From positions 86,969 to 150,968 of the forward strand of contig JAKUCV010003294.1 of the NCBI GenBank assembly GCA_028386065.3: a DNA stretch of 64,000 nt. The letters are read 5' to 3'. Source of the DNA: Turnera subulata (Eukaryota > Streptophyta > Magnoliopsida > Malpighiales > Passifloraceae). The position numbers and the translations under genes were made by a program. This document shows positions 20,712-33,265 of the stretch, piece by piece; the stretch's first letter is position 1; every line of letters begins with the position of its first letter. The notes beneath the pieces are model-generated. The model was not told where the DNA came from, ran no database searches, and saw nothing but the letters and a program-made list of their open reading frames with translations.

Positions 20712-22656
20712 CCGACACCATCTGCGTGCGCCACCACCGAGCCGGACCCCCTGCATCTCTTCTCCTTCCTCCTCCTCCGCCGACGCTGTGCAGGTCGCGC
20801 CGCCCGTTGCCAAGACCCGACGACGCCCGACGAAGCTGCTCCTCCCTCGCCCTTCTCCTTTGCGACCGCCACCTGCTGCCTTGGCTGGGCCTTGCGCCTG
20901 GACCTTTGGATGGGCTGGTTGTGGTATGGGGCTGGGCTTGTACTGTTTGGCCCAGTCCGTTTATATAATAAAAAAAACAAACATAATAATAATTCTGGAA
21001 AAAAAAAGAGTTGTTTTAAAATATATATATATATGTTTTATGATTATATTTTTCTAGAAATAAAATAATTACTTGACATATTATTTTAAGAAATTATGGA
21101 GTTTGGAGGAAAAAAATAATATATACTTTGGTTCTTGGAAACTAAGATGACTATGATATGTTTTGAGAAACTATTATAAAATTCCTAAGAAAAGATATAA
21201 ACAAGTGAGAATATTTTTCTAGAATTATACGTTATTATTTTTCTAGAAAAATTATGGTAACTAACTACTCTTGGAAAACTATATATGTTATGGTAATAAT
21301 CTTTTTATGAAAATATCTTGGAAAGTATAATTACTATTTTCATGGAAAATATTATGAAGGAGAGAAAGTAATATATATATTTATACATATAATTACTTTC
21401 AAGACAAATAATAATAAATAGATAAATACTTTCAAAATATATATGTAACAATTACTTTTATGGAAATAATTTTAGAAGGGGGCATTACCAAAGTAGTATA
21501 CCGGAATAATATCCGGATATACGTATGATATAATATTTTTGGTAGAGGATAATGATAAAGGATATGAACCGGGATGGGTTTATTTTGCAGTATTGGCATC
21601 ATAGCATACCGATTATGTGCATTTATGTGTATATATTGTTTTGTTGTATAGGTTCGGATATCGGACAGTCTCCCGAGGAGCCGGCTTGGGACCGGTCATT
21701 GTCTCCGGAGTTGAGTAATCGGCCAAGGTGAGGATGGACTTCCTTCAATATGTGCCTGTATTACTCGGTTATTGTGTTTGTTGATTATTGCATTGTTAGA
21801 TGTCGATCCTTGGATTTTGGATAGGGATATCTATCCCGGTATTTTGGCTAGGGATGTTGATCCCTGAGGTTTGGTTTGGATGATGATAATATAATTGTCA
21901 CGTGGTAAGTAGAGGTACGACTCGATGGTTTAAGACTGTTTTGTGGTGGCCGTGACCTGGGTTACTTGTGATAAGCATGTCTATGCTTGGGATGTCTATC
22001 CCGTGATTATTTTTGGGATGTCTATCCCTGGGTTCGTATTTTTGGGATGTCGATCCCTGGGTTCTCTTGGATTTGGTCTGGCACCCGAAATATGTTGATA
22101 ACCGGGTCTGACCCCTAGCTTATCCGTGACGGGGCCCGGAAAAGATAAAATTGGAAAATTGGATTTTATTTGAGTCTTTTTGGTTTTGGACCGGTTTTGG
22201 GTCGTGTCTTTTGGTTTGGTATATTTTGGCGGTCATTGTCTGATTTCAGCTTTGAGTAATTTTTAGGGTTGTATATTGATCGTCTATCCATAGTTGTGAG
22301 CACTTCGGACTCACCCCTCACCTGCGGGCTTTCATCCTGTAGGATGAGTTATTTGTGGTACAGGTTTGGTGCATTCCAGACAGGCTGCGGTGTTATCCCT
22401 TGGACAGGTCTCGGATCCATAGTTTGCATCAGTGTCGCATACAGTGTCTTTGTGAGTTATTAAGTCTTCCGCTGTGCATTATATTGCTATTGATTGGGCC
22501 ATTGGGCCGGTTATGATGTTATTGTTTTTTTTGTTTTTGGGCTATTGAGCCCGATGTTTCTATCATATACACTATATGATGGGCTCGTTTTGGTTGGGTT
22601 GTCTCAGTTCCGACACGTGTTTACTGTGTAAGGTAAATACGGGTCGGGGCGTTTCA
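20712..22656 (-). mobile_element. Tekay/Del-type LTR, reverse orientation, truncated
   Basis: The right boundary GGGTCGGGGCGTTTCA (ending 22656) is the reverse complement of the TGAAACGCCCCGACCC start of this LTR family; 63139 shows the same start on the plus strand. Read from the right it has the same order as the solo LTR at 8197: CG-rich start, short hairpin repeats, then a GC-rich block (20700-20960). The opposite end (expected TGTAACGCCCC) is absent, so the LTR 3' part is missing. No TSD was found and there are no coding regions. Confidence 0.7.
21824..22057. repeat. Hairpin array GGGAT-NNNN-ATCCC in the LTR
   Basis: Six palindromic units in 234 bp: GGGATATCTATCCC (21824), GGGATGTTGATCCC (21851), AAGCATGTCTATGCTT (21973), GGGATGTCTATCCC (21989 and 22015) and GGGATGTCGATCCC (22044). 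The AAGCAT/ATGCTT unit keeps the GTCT loop with a wholly different, still perfect, stem. Confidence 0.75.
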
Positions 22657-23058
22657 CATGTATGAACTTATAAATTAAAATTACCAATTTTTATCAAAAC
22701 TAGTAAATATTTAGTTTTTTTAAAATTATTGTACAATTACTTCTTAGAATGATAGAATTGTCCCACCCAGATGCATCGCATTCCCACGTGCAAAAAAGAA
22801 ACTAGTATATTAAAATGTATAAAAAAAGGAATAATATATTAAAAATTAATTTAGATACGTAGAAGAATTAGATCTGTAGAATATACAAGGTTGTCGCACT
22901 ACTGATTAACTTGTTTGGTCGACCTTTATTTCTTATTTCAAAAAGCAAATAAATAAAACATTACTAAGTGTTAGAATAATCTTTATCATCATTATTTGCA
23001 TATACACTTGCTTATAACCCAAAACCCTAACCTTTTTTTTGAACTAAAGCACATAAAT
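22657..23058. other. AT-rich upstream region of F-box locus 3
   Basis: No gene seen. This is the probable promoter side of the split F-box gene. CCCTAACC-type and poly-T strings lie just before the ATG, and no clear TATA box stands out. Confidence 0.4.
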
Positions 23059-23185
23059 ATGCAGTTCGGTGATACCCACCAGATCTCTCCTCCTCCTCCT
23101 CGTCGACCACCACCGAGCGGTTCATCAGCAGCAGAGATAATTGGATACAACAAAGATATCTTGATTCAAATACTGATATACGTAC

Positions 23186-24758
23186 TGATACACACCAAAA
23201 TTACCCTAGTTTATGGCAAAGTTGATTTTACTAATCTATGTTTGCTTTCAGCTGCAAATCAGTGCTTTTGAGAAGAAATTCCAAAACAAAACACCAAGTT
23301 CAAAGAAGAATCAAAACAGTGTCCCTGACAGCACCCGAGACAGTGTCTAATCTTTCTATATGTTAATTAAAGCCTACCTATCAAGAAGCCACGTGGAAAG
23401 TGACCTGAACACTCTATGTGGACGAGCATAATCAGAGAGTCATGTGAGATCATTATTTTATTCATCAAAAGAGGGCCAACTCTTTGGACAGCACTTTCAA
23501 CAGCTTTTTAATAAAATAATGAGAACACTTTACATCATTATGTCTGGAAAATCAGAAAAGGACACATAGAATCTTCCTTTTGGTCTTAGTGAGAATATTT
23601 CTGGACAGTGGGAATGTTGGTGGACGAGAAAGTGGAATTTTATTTTGTTATCTTGAGCACAGTGTGGCCCACAGCACACTGTCAGCACCTCTAAAGGGAA
23701 TCTTTCCACCCATATCAGAAAAGCCAGTGGAAAGCATGTGGACACTCCTTTTGAACGTGCATAAAGAATGTACACCTGGATTATTCCTAGTGGACACTTA
23801 TTTTAATGCCCAAAGATGCTTTTGACCATCTATAAAAGAGGCATTCCACGGAACAAAGGGGGAGGAGAGTTGGAGCAGAGCAAAATACACACCCACACAC
23901 ATTAAACTCCGTACATGTCAGAGAGAGCAGTGAAGATCCCGTGGCAAATGAGAAAAGTCAACTTTTGTTCATATTTCTAGTCAAACAGCGCTGTCAGCTA
24001 CGCTGTTATCAGCACTGTTGGTTTGAAATCATATTTTCTATTATTGTTGTTGTTCTTTCTTCTTTTATTATGAGCTAAACCCTTCATCTAGAACTAAGGG
24101 ATGTAGCTATTGTTGATTTATCTAGTTGATTATTCGGAATTGGTTATTTTCATTTCATTATACCTTGATTTATTCATAGTGCGCTTCACAGTGTTAGAGA
24201 CCTGATCAACCTTTAGCACTATCCTAGATACCCGAGTGAAGGACCGAAAGGTGAAGTGAGGGGATTGGAAAATACTGTAGTAAACCTTTAGTTTCTGATA
24301 TCCGAGAGGAATCATAAGCTAATTGAGGAAATAAGCACTTAACATAGAGCTCACAGTGCCCTAAACAGTGTTACACTAGCGAGAGGAGGTAATACATGGT
24401 TAGGGTAGGATATAAGATTGCGAGAGTAAATTATATTATAAAAGGTTAATTGCCCTTCAAGGTGGATGATTTGATAAACCAAGGATGAATAGTTACTAGA
24501 TTATGAAGCAATAGTGAACCCCAGACGACCAAGGTTAATTCCCCTTTGAATCTTCTATATTTAAGCTTGTTTTCTTGCTTTGATTCTGAATTCAGTTTAC
24601 TTTCTGTGTTCAATTATCTCCTAATTCACTACTCTTCATAATTTCGGTATTTTATCAGCATATTTAATCGATAGTGCTAAGGACAGTGTTATAACCAGTC
24701 TCTGTGATTCGACCTTGTTGCTACAACGTACTGTTCACTTGCAGTAATTTGCACATCA
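23186..24758 (+). repeat. 5' LTR of Athila-type element
   Basis: 1573 bp. Compared with the 3' LTR it lacks about 75 bp near its start (a loss between two AAAAT copies) and keeps about 370 bp (23512-23885) that the 3' LTR lost. A TATA-like TCTATAAAAGAGGC lies at about 23829, inside the part missing from the 3' LTR. Confidence 0.9.
23829..23842 (+). promoter_or_regulatory. Possible TATA box in the 5' LTR
   Basis: TCTATAAAAGAGGC is a good plant TATA context, placed upstream of the shared 3' half of the LTR. The 3' LTR lacks it through its deletion. Confidence 0.45.
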
Positions 24759-24764
24759 AGTTTT

Positions 24765-24782
24765 TGGTGCCGTTGCCGGGGA
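24765..24782 (+). promoter_or_regulatory. Primer-binding site (tRNA-Asp type)
   Basis: TGGTGCCGTTGCCGGGGA, six bases after the 5' LTR end, differs by one base from the complement of the 3' end of plant tRNA-Asp (TGGCGCC...). It primes minus-strand DNA in Athila/Tat elements. Confidence 0.85.
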
Positions 24783-25006
24783 CTGGAATTATTAACACTA
24801 CTTGGTATTTATGATTATTTAAGCTTATTTTGTTATTTTACGGTTCTCTTTTCTTGTGACAGTGTTGTAGACAGCGTCTCTAACAGTGTATGCAAGGAAC
24901 TAGGAGCTCAAATCCACACCTTTTGTACACCCCGGAGATTGAAAAATCAGCAAAACAAAATCGTAAGAAAAAGAGATAACAGAGGAAGGAAGAAAATAAA
25001 GCAAAA

Positions 25007-28000
25007 ATGGCTGAAGGAAACAACGGTGTCAACAATAGGGAAGACAATGTTATTACTTTATTTGGACCAGTTCCGGACGTGCCCATGAATGAGTTGCTGG
25101 CGCACAGACCTGGAGGAAATCGAAATGCTATTGTCCTTCCAGAAATAGCAAATTCCTATGAGTTTAAGCCCAACTTGATACAAATGATTCGGGAAAATTC
25201 TTTTGGAGGAACAGCATTGGAGGATCCAAACATGCACTTGGAGGAATTTCTATCCCTTTGTGATACCTTCAAGCTCAATGGCTGCACCGAAGACGCTAAG
25301 AGCTTGCACCTATTCCCCTATTCCCTTCGTAATGGAGCAAAGAAGTGGCTAAAGAATCTTCCGCCAGGTAGCATCTCAACTTGGGACCAATTGAAGGCGA
25401 CTTTCTTGAAGAAGTACTTCTCGGATACAAAAGTGAGTGAACTACGTGGAGAGATCCTTACTTTTAAGCAAAAGCATGATGAGTCCATTGTTGAAGCATG
25501 GGAAAGATTTCAAGATCTCATCACACGCTGTCCAGAACACTGGCAGTACCCACCAATCTTGTTGCAAACATTCTATAATAGTGCATCATTGGCGGACAAG
25601 CGTACCTTAAACACTATTGCAGGTGGAAACTTCAAGAGAAGGACATATGAAGATGCAAAAGCCCTTATGGATAATCTAGCCGAAGAAGAGCCACCACAGC
25701 GCAATCAACAGGGTATCCACCATATTGATAGAATGACGGCCTTGGAAGCACAAATAGCCTCACTCTCAAAGCAGCTGAAGGATGTTGCCAGAATGACCAC
25801 TCAAGCAATGGCAACAGCCACGGTTCAAGTTTGTAAAGTATACAATGGCACTCATGCATACAATGATTGTTCGGAAGTTGATAGAGAGGCAGTCAACTTT
25901 ATCAACCGCCAGAACCTACCATTCTCTTACCCACAAAACCAGGGATGGAGATACAATAACAATGTTACTTATCAAAATTCCGGACAACAGCTCAGACAGG
26001 GTCCGCAACAGAGTCTGCAACAGGGCAGTCAACAGGGTGGACAGTCCGGATTGATGGCCATGTTAAAGCAAATTATGGAGAACCAACAAAGGAAGGTAGA
26101 TGATGTTAGCTTGTTGAAAGCTCACAATAGAATGCTGGAAACACAAATTGCCCAGCAAGCACAACCTCAAGGAGTACAGGGGAGATTACCTGGGCAACCT
26201 GAAGCAAATCCAAAAGAACAGTGTCAAGCAATCACCTTGAAAAGTGGCAAGCAACTAGTAGATCCCATTCCTAAGCCTACAAAGGAGCCAGAAGCAGCAG
26301 CCAAACCAGAGAATAAGGTGGAGACTGAACATACAATGGTAAAGCCATATATGCCACCTTTGCCATATCTACAGGTTTACAAATAGGGCAAGATAGAAGA
26401 ACAATACAACAAGTTCGTGGAGATGCTGAAGGGACTATCACTTGAGAAACCATTCACTATCGTTTTAGAGTAGATGCCCACGTATGCAAAATTCTTAAAA
26501 GACATTTTGACAAGAAAACGAACAGTGGATAATAAGACAATGCCCCTCACAACAGAGTGTAGTGCTATTTTACAAAAGACACAGCCCTTATCCAAGCTTG
26601 AAGATCCAGGAAGCATATCCATTCCTTGTCATATAGGAACCCAAACATTTAACCGAGCTCTCTATGATCTTGGAGCAAGAGTGAGTTTGATGCCATTAGC
26701 TGCAGCCAAAAAGCTTGAATTTGGAGAAATAAAGCCTACACGAATGGTCTTGTTACTAGCTGACAGATCTGTTAAGTGCCCTATTGGGGTGCTAAAAGAT
26801 GTTCCAGTGAAGGTGGGAAAATTCTTCATCCCTTGTGACTTTGTGATTCTGGACATGGAGCTTGATGACTGCACACCAATCATCCTTGGGACACCTTTTC
26901 TTGCAACCGCTGGGGCGATAATTGATGCTAGAGATGGAAGCATTACACTTTGAATTGGAGAAGAGAAGGTTAATTTCAATATCCAGAAGGCTATGAAATC
27001 AGAATTCCAATCCAATGCACGCCACATGGTTCGGATTTTGGAGGATGATATGGAGGAAATAGTGGAAGAGATTGACGCTGCGACTGACACTGTTGATTCG
27101 CTCCTAACATACATTGCAAAAGGAGCTGGATCAGAAGACGAAGATGATGAAGTAAGGGTAGTAGCTCAACAGATATCAAATGCTCCAGCGCTTCATCGTT
27201 CAGAGAAGACCTTTGAGCTACTCACTAACAATAACACTGTCGATGACACTGTTGATAAGGCTGTCAGGTGCACTGTTGATTCGCAAAAAGCTCCCAAAGT
27301 GGAATTAAAACCTCTACCATCAAAGCTAAGGTATGCATTTCTTGGGCTTAATGAAACTTATCCAGTTATTATTAATGCTAACCTTTCATGTGCAGAAGAG
27401 GAAGCTTTGCTTGATGTACTTAGAAAACACCGACATGCCATTGGATACACAATTGATGATATTAAGGGGATTAGCCCTTCCCTTTGCATGCATCGAATTA
27501 TGTTGGAAGAAGGGTGCAAACCCTCTATTGAGCATCAGAGAAGGCTAAATGAAAACATGAAAGAGGTTGTCAAAAAGGAAATCCTAAAACTCCTTGATGC
27601 CGGGATCATTTACCCCATTTTCGACAGCACATGGGTAAGTCTAGTTCATGTGGTGCCAAAGAAAGGAGGAATGACAGTGGTGCACAACGAGAATAATGAG
27701 TTGATCCCTACAAGAACAGTGACAGGATGGCGAATGTGCATAGACTACAGGAAGCTCAACAGTGCCACTAGAAAAGATCATTTTCCCCTTCCTTTCATTG
27801 ACCAAATGCTAGAGAGGTTAGCCAAACACTCATACTATTGTTATTTGGATGGGTATTCAGGATTTTTTCAGATCCCCATTCAGCCCCTTGACCAAGAAAA
27901 GACTACTTTCACATGCCCTTATGGTACTTTTACTTACCGTAGAATGCCTTTCGGTTTGTGCAATGCACCTGCTACATTTCAACGTTGCATGATGTCTATT

Positions 28001-30253
28001 TTCTCTGATTTTATTGAGTCTATCATGGAAGTGTTTATGGATGACTTTTCTGTTTATGGCACTTCTTTTGATGAATGCTTAAAAAATCTAACCAAAGTTT
28101 TGCAGCGTTGTATGGAAGCAAACCTCGTGCTTAATTAGGAGAAGTGTCATTTTATGGTAAGAGAAGGTATAGTGTTGGGACATTTGGTTTCAGAACGAGG
28201 TATTGAGGTTGATAAAGCTAAAATTGAAGTTATTGAAAAATTGCCTGTTCCTAACACTGTTAAAGCAATTCGTAGTTTTTTGGGTCATGCTGGCTTTTAT
28301 CGACGCTTTATTAAGGACTTCTTAAAGATTGCAAAGCCTTTGACGAATCTCCTAAATAAGGATGTCGAGTTTGTATTTGACAACGCTTGTTTAGATGTCT
28401 TTTGCAGGTTAAAGACAGCGTTGACAACAACGCCCATTATGCAACCACCAGATTGGACACTTCCATTTGAGATCATGTGTGATGCAAGTGATTTTGCAGT
28501 AGGTACAGTACTTGACCAGAGGAAAGATAACAAATTGCATGCCATTTACTATGCAAGCCGCACTTTGGATGATGCACAGGTGAATTATGCTACTACGGAG
28601 AAAGAATTGCTTGCCGTAGTTTTTGCCATTGACAAATTCCGATCCTACCTTCTTGGGTCAAAGGTGATCGTCCATACAGACCATGCAGCCCTGAGATACC
28701 TATTGACAAATAAGGAAGCAAAGCCCCGTCTCATCCGCTGGATTCTTCTCCTCCAAGAATTGGACTTGGAGATTAAAGATAAGAAAGGGGCAGAAAATTT
28801 GGTTGCTGACCATCTTTCAAGACTCAACCAAAACCAGGAAGACTCAAATGAACCGGAACCAGCCATCAATGATTCCTTTCCTGATGAAAATTTGTTGACA
28901 GTGGCAGTGACAGCGACAGGAACAACGCAGGAGACAGTGTTTTCCATCAAACTGTTTCCATGGTATGCGACTTTTGTGAATTTTCTGGTTTGTGGAGTTT
29001 TGCCCCCAGATCTTAGCTATTCTTAGAAGAAGAAATTCTTCTCCGACATCCGCCATTACCTTTGGGATAAACCTTATCTATACAAGAGATGTGGAGATGG
29101 ATTGATCCGACGGTGTGTACCCGAGGAGCAATATAAAGACATTCTTTCAAGCTGCCATGAGGCATCATATGGTGGCCATCACGGAGTTGATAGCACTACA
29201 GCAAAAGTTCTTCAATCAGGTTTCTTCTGGCCGACTTTATATAAGGATGCAAGGAACTTTGTGAAGCACTGTGACCAATGCCAGCGCACCGGAAACATAA
29301 CTTAGCGACATGAATCTCCTCAACAAGGAATATTGGTTGTCAAACCATTTGATGTGTGGGGAATTGACTTCATGGGTCCTTTTCCTTCCTCCCAATCCAA
29401 TCAATATATCCTTGTGGCTATTGACTATGTGAGAAAATGGGTGGAAGCCATCGCCTCCAAAACCAATGATGGAAAAGTGGTCACCAAATTTTTAAAGAAA
29501 CATATTTTTACAAGGTTTGGTGTTCCACATGCCATAATTAGTGATGGGGGCAAGCACTTCTGCAATAGGCTGTTTGCTGAGCTGTTGAAGAAGTACGGTG
29601 TCACACACAGGGTCGCTACTCCTTACCATCCACAAACCAGCGGGCAAGTTGAGGTTGCAAACCAAGAAATCAAACGTATTTTGGAGAAAACATTGAATAC
29701 CTCCCGCAAGGATTGGTCTATGAAGCTGGATGATACATTATGGGCTTATAGAACAGCTTACAAGACTCCTATTAGCACTACGCCATTTCGGCTAGTTTAT
29801 GGGAAGGCTTGCCATCTACCTGTTGAGTTGGAACATAAGGCCTATTGGGCAGTGAAAATCTTAAATTTTGATGCCAAAGCAGCAGGGGAGAAGCGAAAAC
29901 TTCAACTCAATGAAATTGAGGAAATCCGATTGGAGGCCTACGAGAATAACAAAATCTACAAGGAGAGGTCAAAGAAGTGGCATGATAGTAGGATTCTCCA
30001 TAGGCAACTTCAATCTGGGGATGAGGTATTGTCTCGCCTAAAATTGTTCCCTGGGAAGTTGAGGTCACGTTGGTCCGGTCCATTCACGGTAGTACACACA
30101 TTTCCACATGGAGCCGTAGAGGTCCGTGGGAACGATGGGCAGACATTCAAGGTAAACCATCAAAGACTCAAGAAATATTGGTTTGATGTACAGGTTGAAG
30201 AAATTGCAACAGTGCAGTTGACAGCGCCTGTCACAGCTTTCGACATAGAGTGA
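25007..30253 (+). pseudogene. Athila-type gag-pol, one frame with six stops
   Basis: One continuous frame of 1749 codons, broken only by stops at 26384 (TAG), 26471 (TAG), 26951 (TGA), 28136 (TAG), 29024 (TAG) and 29303 (TAG); no frameshift. Gag: retrotransposon-gag core with NLIQMIRENSFGG and LKKYFSDTKV, then a zinc knuckle (VCKVYNGTHAYNDC) in which the second cysteine is Tyr. Protease near 26665: ALYDLGARVSLMP. RT: MCIDYRKLN, then VFMDDFSVYG near 28030. RNase [13 protein letters not shown]. Integrase: HHCC finger (29150-29285), then catalytic [16 protein letters not shown] and GQVEVANQE. Several stops fit C-to-T changes: EQMP to E-stop-MP, NWEKC to N-stop-EKC. Gag alone (25007-26386) could still be made. 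Confidence 0.92.
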
Positions 30254-31994
30254 CCCATAGGGTGTCCAGCTACAAGACGTAAAAGAAGCGCTTTTCGGGA
30301 GGCAACCCGAGGTAAGTAAGTTATATTTTGTCTTCATTTTCCTATTTTTACTAACTGTGGTGTTTTTCCAAATAAAAAATAAAAATATATATATATATAT
30401 ATAAAAGAAAACGGCGACGCATGGGCAAGATGAAGAATGGACAGGAATATCCACAAGACTTGGCAATCGCAATCAGAGAAGCATTCTAAACCCTACCCTT
30501 ACTTTGATTTACTATTTTTCATGTTAGTTTTTGCTGATTTGTTTGATTCTGGTAGTTGAAATTGCTCCCTGATTTTGCTTGATGATTTCTTGCCTCATTT
30601 GTGAACTTGATGATGTGTTGGGGGCTGATTTTTTGTGTATTATTTTGTGGATTGTTGTTGTTGGCTTTTTCGATGAGGACACCGTCAAATTCAAGTCTGG
30701 GGGGAATTAATTCTTTTGGTTTAACTATGGTTTTTATTTAATCTTGAGTGTGTTTTTATTTAATCCTGAGTGTGCTTTCATTTAATTTTAAGTCTTCAAT
30801 CTTTAGTATGCTTTCATTTTATTTTCATTAAGGCCACGACACTTGGTATTTGGTATTGAGCTGCCATTGGATACTCTCATCGTCTCTTCTCAGGTTCAAG
30901 CGTGGTTATGAATGATGTTGAGAACACTGTCACTAAAACTATTATGAACCCTATTGTTTTCTCAAATTTTTCCATCGACTCCTTTTTTATCTAAGCGCAG
31001 GATGAGAAGTCAAGTTTGATGCAGAAACCATTTTGGTTTATGAGGTAACAAGTGCCAATTGTTCTTCAGAAAAAAAAAAACAAATGAAGAAGCAATACCT
31101 TAGAACCAATTCAAGTTCACTTTTGAAGCGAAATTTAAACATCTTGGTATAATCACAAATATGATATAAGCATTTCTTTTGCACAACTTAAACTTCACTT
31201 CCCAACCTGCATCATTATTTTCCTTGATAGCCACTTTTGAACCTTGATTTGATGGTCATATTTAATTGATAAATACATCATCACACCTTAAGCCCTTTGC
31301 AGCCCTTGATGACCATCTTTGTGTTCATTGAACACAAGTTTTTCGTGGACTAAAAACCAACCCTATCTGTTTGCTTGTTCAATTCTAACTTTAGGTAAAA
31401 ACCATCTTACCAAGCATTGGAAACAGAGTGACGGTCAAAAAAATAAAGCAAAATCTTATTGATAATGTGAGGAGATTCAGGGGATTGAAATGTAATGAAG
31501 GGAGTACACACGCACACAAAAAAAAAATAGAAAAAAATATATATAGAGCTTCCCTCTCAATCTTTGATAGCTGATCTCTCACACAATCACACTAAGCTCA
31601 GTTTCAAAAGAAAAAAATGGGAAAAAGAGAGGTCACTTAGATTTGAGCCTACTTTTTTTTTCGTATTGCAATTCAATTCTTTGGCACAAGGAGCTTCAAA
31701 GACCAAATGGTAACTGTTTAGAATCTGATTTATCATCCATGTGTCTAAGTTTGGAAAGGAGTTGATATTTTCCTAAAAAAAAAAGGGGGTTTATGACAGT
31801 ATGAATGACAGCTCACTTTTTTGGTTAAAGAGAAAAAAATATATATAGAGCTTCCCAACCTGCATCATTATTTCCCTTGATAATTCATGTTTAAATCATT
31901 AGAGATTATTGAGATTTCCAGTTGCATTTATTTCCCTGAAGTCAATGTTTAAGATTTTCCTTAGGACAAGCAAAGATTCAAGTCTGGGGGAATT
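30254..31994 (+). other. Non-coding 3' region of the Athila element
   Basis: Contains the family motif CTTTTCGGGAGGCAACCCGA soon after pol, an (AT)n run near 30387-30404, an internal purine tract (AAGTCTGGGGGGAATT, about 30694) and a near-identical tract (AAGTCTGGGGGAATT, 31980-31994) abutting the 3' LTR. The second is the plus-strand primer and the first may be a second one. ATATATATAGAGCTTCCC is duplicated near 31540 and 31840. No ORF of interest. Confidence 0.7.
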
Positions 31995-33265
31995 TGATAC
32001 ACACAAAATCACACATATTTTACAATATGTTTTAAAGTGTTTTGGTCTTGCATTTCGGGTTCATACCTTCATTTTGTTAATAAAATTATCCTAGTTTATA
32101 GCAAAGTTGATTTTACTAATCTAAGTTTGCTTTCAGGTGCAAATCAGTGCTTTTGAGAAGAAATTCCAAAACAAAACACCAAGTTCAAAGAAGAATCAAA
32201 ACAGTGTCCCTGACAGCTCCCGAGACAGTGTCTAATCTTTCTATATGTTAATTAAAGCCTACCTATCAAGAAGCCACGTGGAAAGTGACCTGAACGCCCC
32301 ATGTGGACGAGCATAATCAGAGAGTCATGTGAGATCATTATTTTATTCATCAAAAGAGGGCCAACTCTTTGGACAACACTTTCAACAGCTTTTTAAACAC
32401 CTACACACATTAAACTCCGTACATGTCAGAGAGAGCAGTGAAGATCCCGTGGCAAATGAGAAAAGTCAACTTTTGTTCATATTTCTAGTCAAACAGCGCT
32501 GTCAACTACACTATTATCAGCACTGTTGGTTTGAAATCTGTTTTCTATTATTGTTGTTGTTCTTTCTTCTTTTATTATGAGCTAAACCCTTCATCTAGGT
32601 CTAGGGGATGTAGCTATTGTTGATTTATTTAGTTGATTATTCGGAATTGGTTATTTTCATTTCATTATACCTTGATTTATTCACAGTGCGCTTCACAGTG
32701 TTAGAGACCTGATCAACCTTTAGCACTATCCTAGATACCCGAGTGAAGGACCGAGAGGTGAAGTAAGGGGATTGGAAAATACTGTAGTAAACTTTTAGTT
32801 TCTGATATCCGAGAGGAATCATAAGCTAATTGAGGAAATAAGCACTTAACATAGAGCTCACAGCGCCCTAAAGAGTGTTATACTAGCGAGAGGAGGTAAT
32901 ACGTGGTTAGGGTAGGATATAAGATTGCGAGAGTAAATTATGTTATAAAAGGTTAATTGCCCTTCAAGGTGGATGATTTGATAAACCAAGGATGAATTGT
33001 TACTAGATTATGAAGCAATAATGAACCCCGGACGACCTAGGTTAATTCCCATTTGAATCTTCTATATTTAAGCTTGTTTTCTTGCTTTGATTCTGAATTC
33101 AGTTTACTTTCTGTGTTCAATTATCTCCTAATTCACTATTCTTTATAATTTCGGTATTTTATCAGTTTATTTAATCGACAGTGCTAAGGACAGTGTTATA
33201 ACCAGTCGCTGTGATTCGACCTTGTTGCTACAACGTACTCTTCATTTGCAGTAATTTGCACATCG
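31995..33265 (+). repeat. 3' LTR of Athila-type element
   Basis: 1271 bp. It keeps the first 75 bp lost from the 5' LTR but has lost about 370 bp at CAGCTTTTTAA (about 32396), including the likely promoter. The final A of the terminal CA reads G here. Confidence 0.9.

Larger units (their letters stand above)
23186..33265 (+). mobile_element. Athila-type Ty3-gypsy retrotransposon
   Basis: LTRs at 23186-24758 and 31995-33265 (TGATACAC... to ...GCACATCA or CATCG), primer site matching tRNA-Asp, one gag-pol frame (25007-30253) and a 1.7-kb non-coding 3' region ending in a purine tract (TCTGGGGGAATT) before the 3' LTR. The TSD is CGTAC (23181-23185) versus TGTAC (33266-33270), one change. Gag sequence, tRNA-Asp priming and the long 3' region fit the Athila lineage; no envelope-like ORF is seen. 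The insertion splits F-box locus 3. The LTRs differ by scattered substitutions (a few percent by eye) and two indels, and the polyprotein carries six in-frame stops. Confidence 0.9.

Noticed and set aside
31391..31582. Hydrophobic ORF in the Athila 3' region as an envelope-like protein
   Set aside because: Only 63 codons on the opposite strand. No signal peptide plus stem organisation, and no envelope-like ORF in the sense direction.
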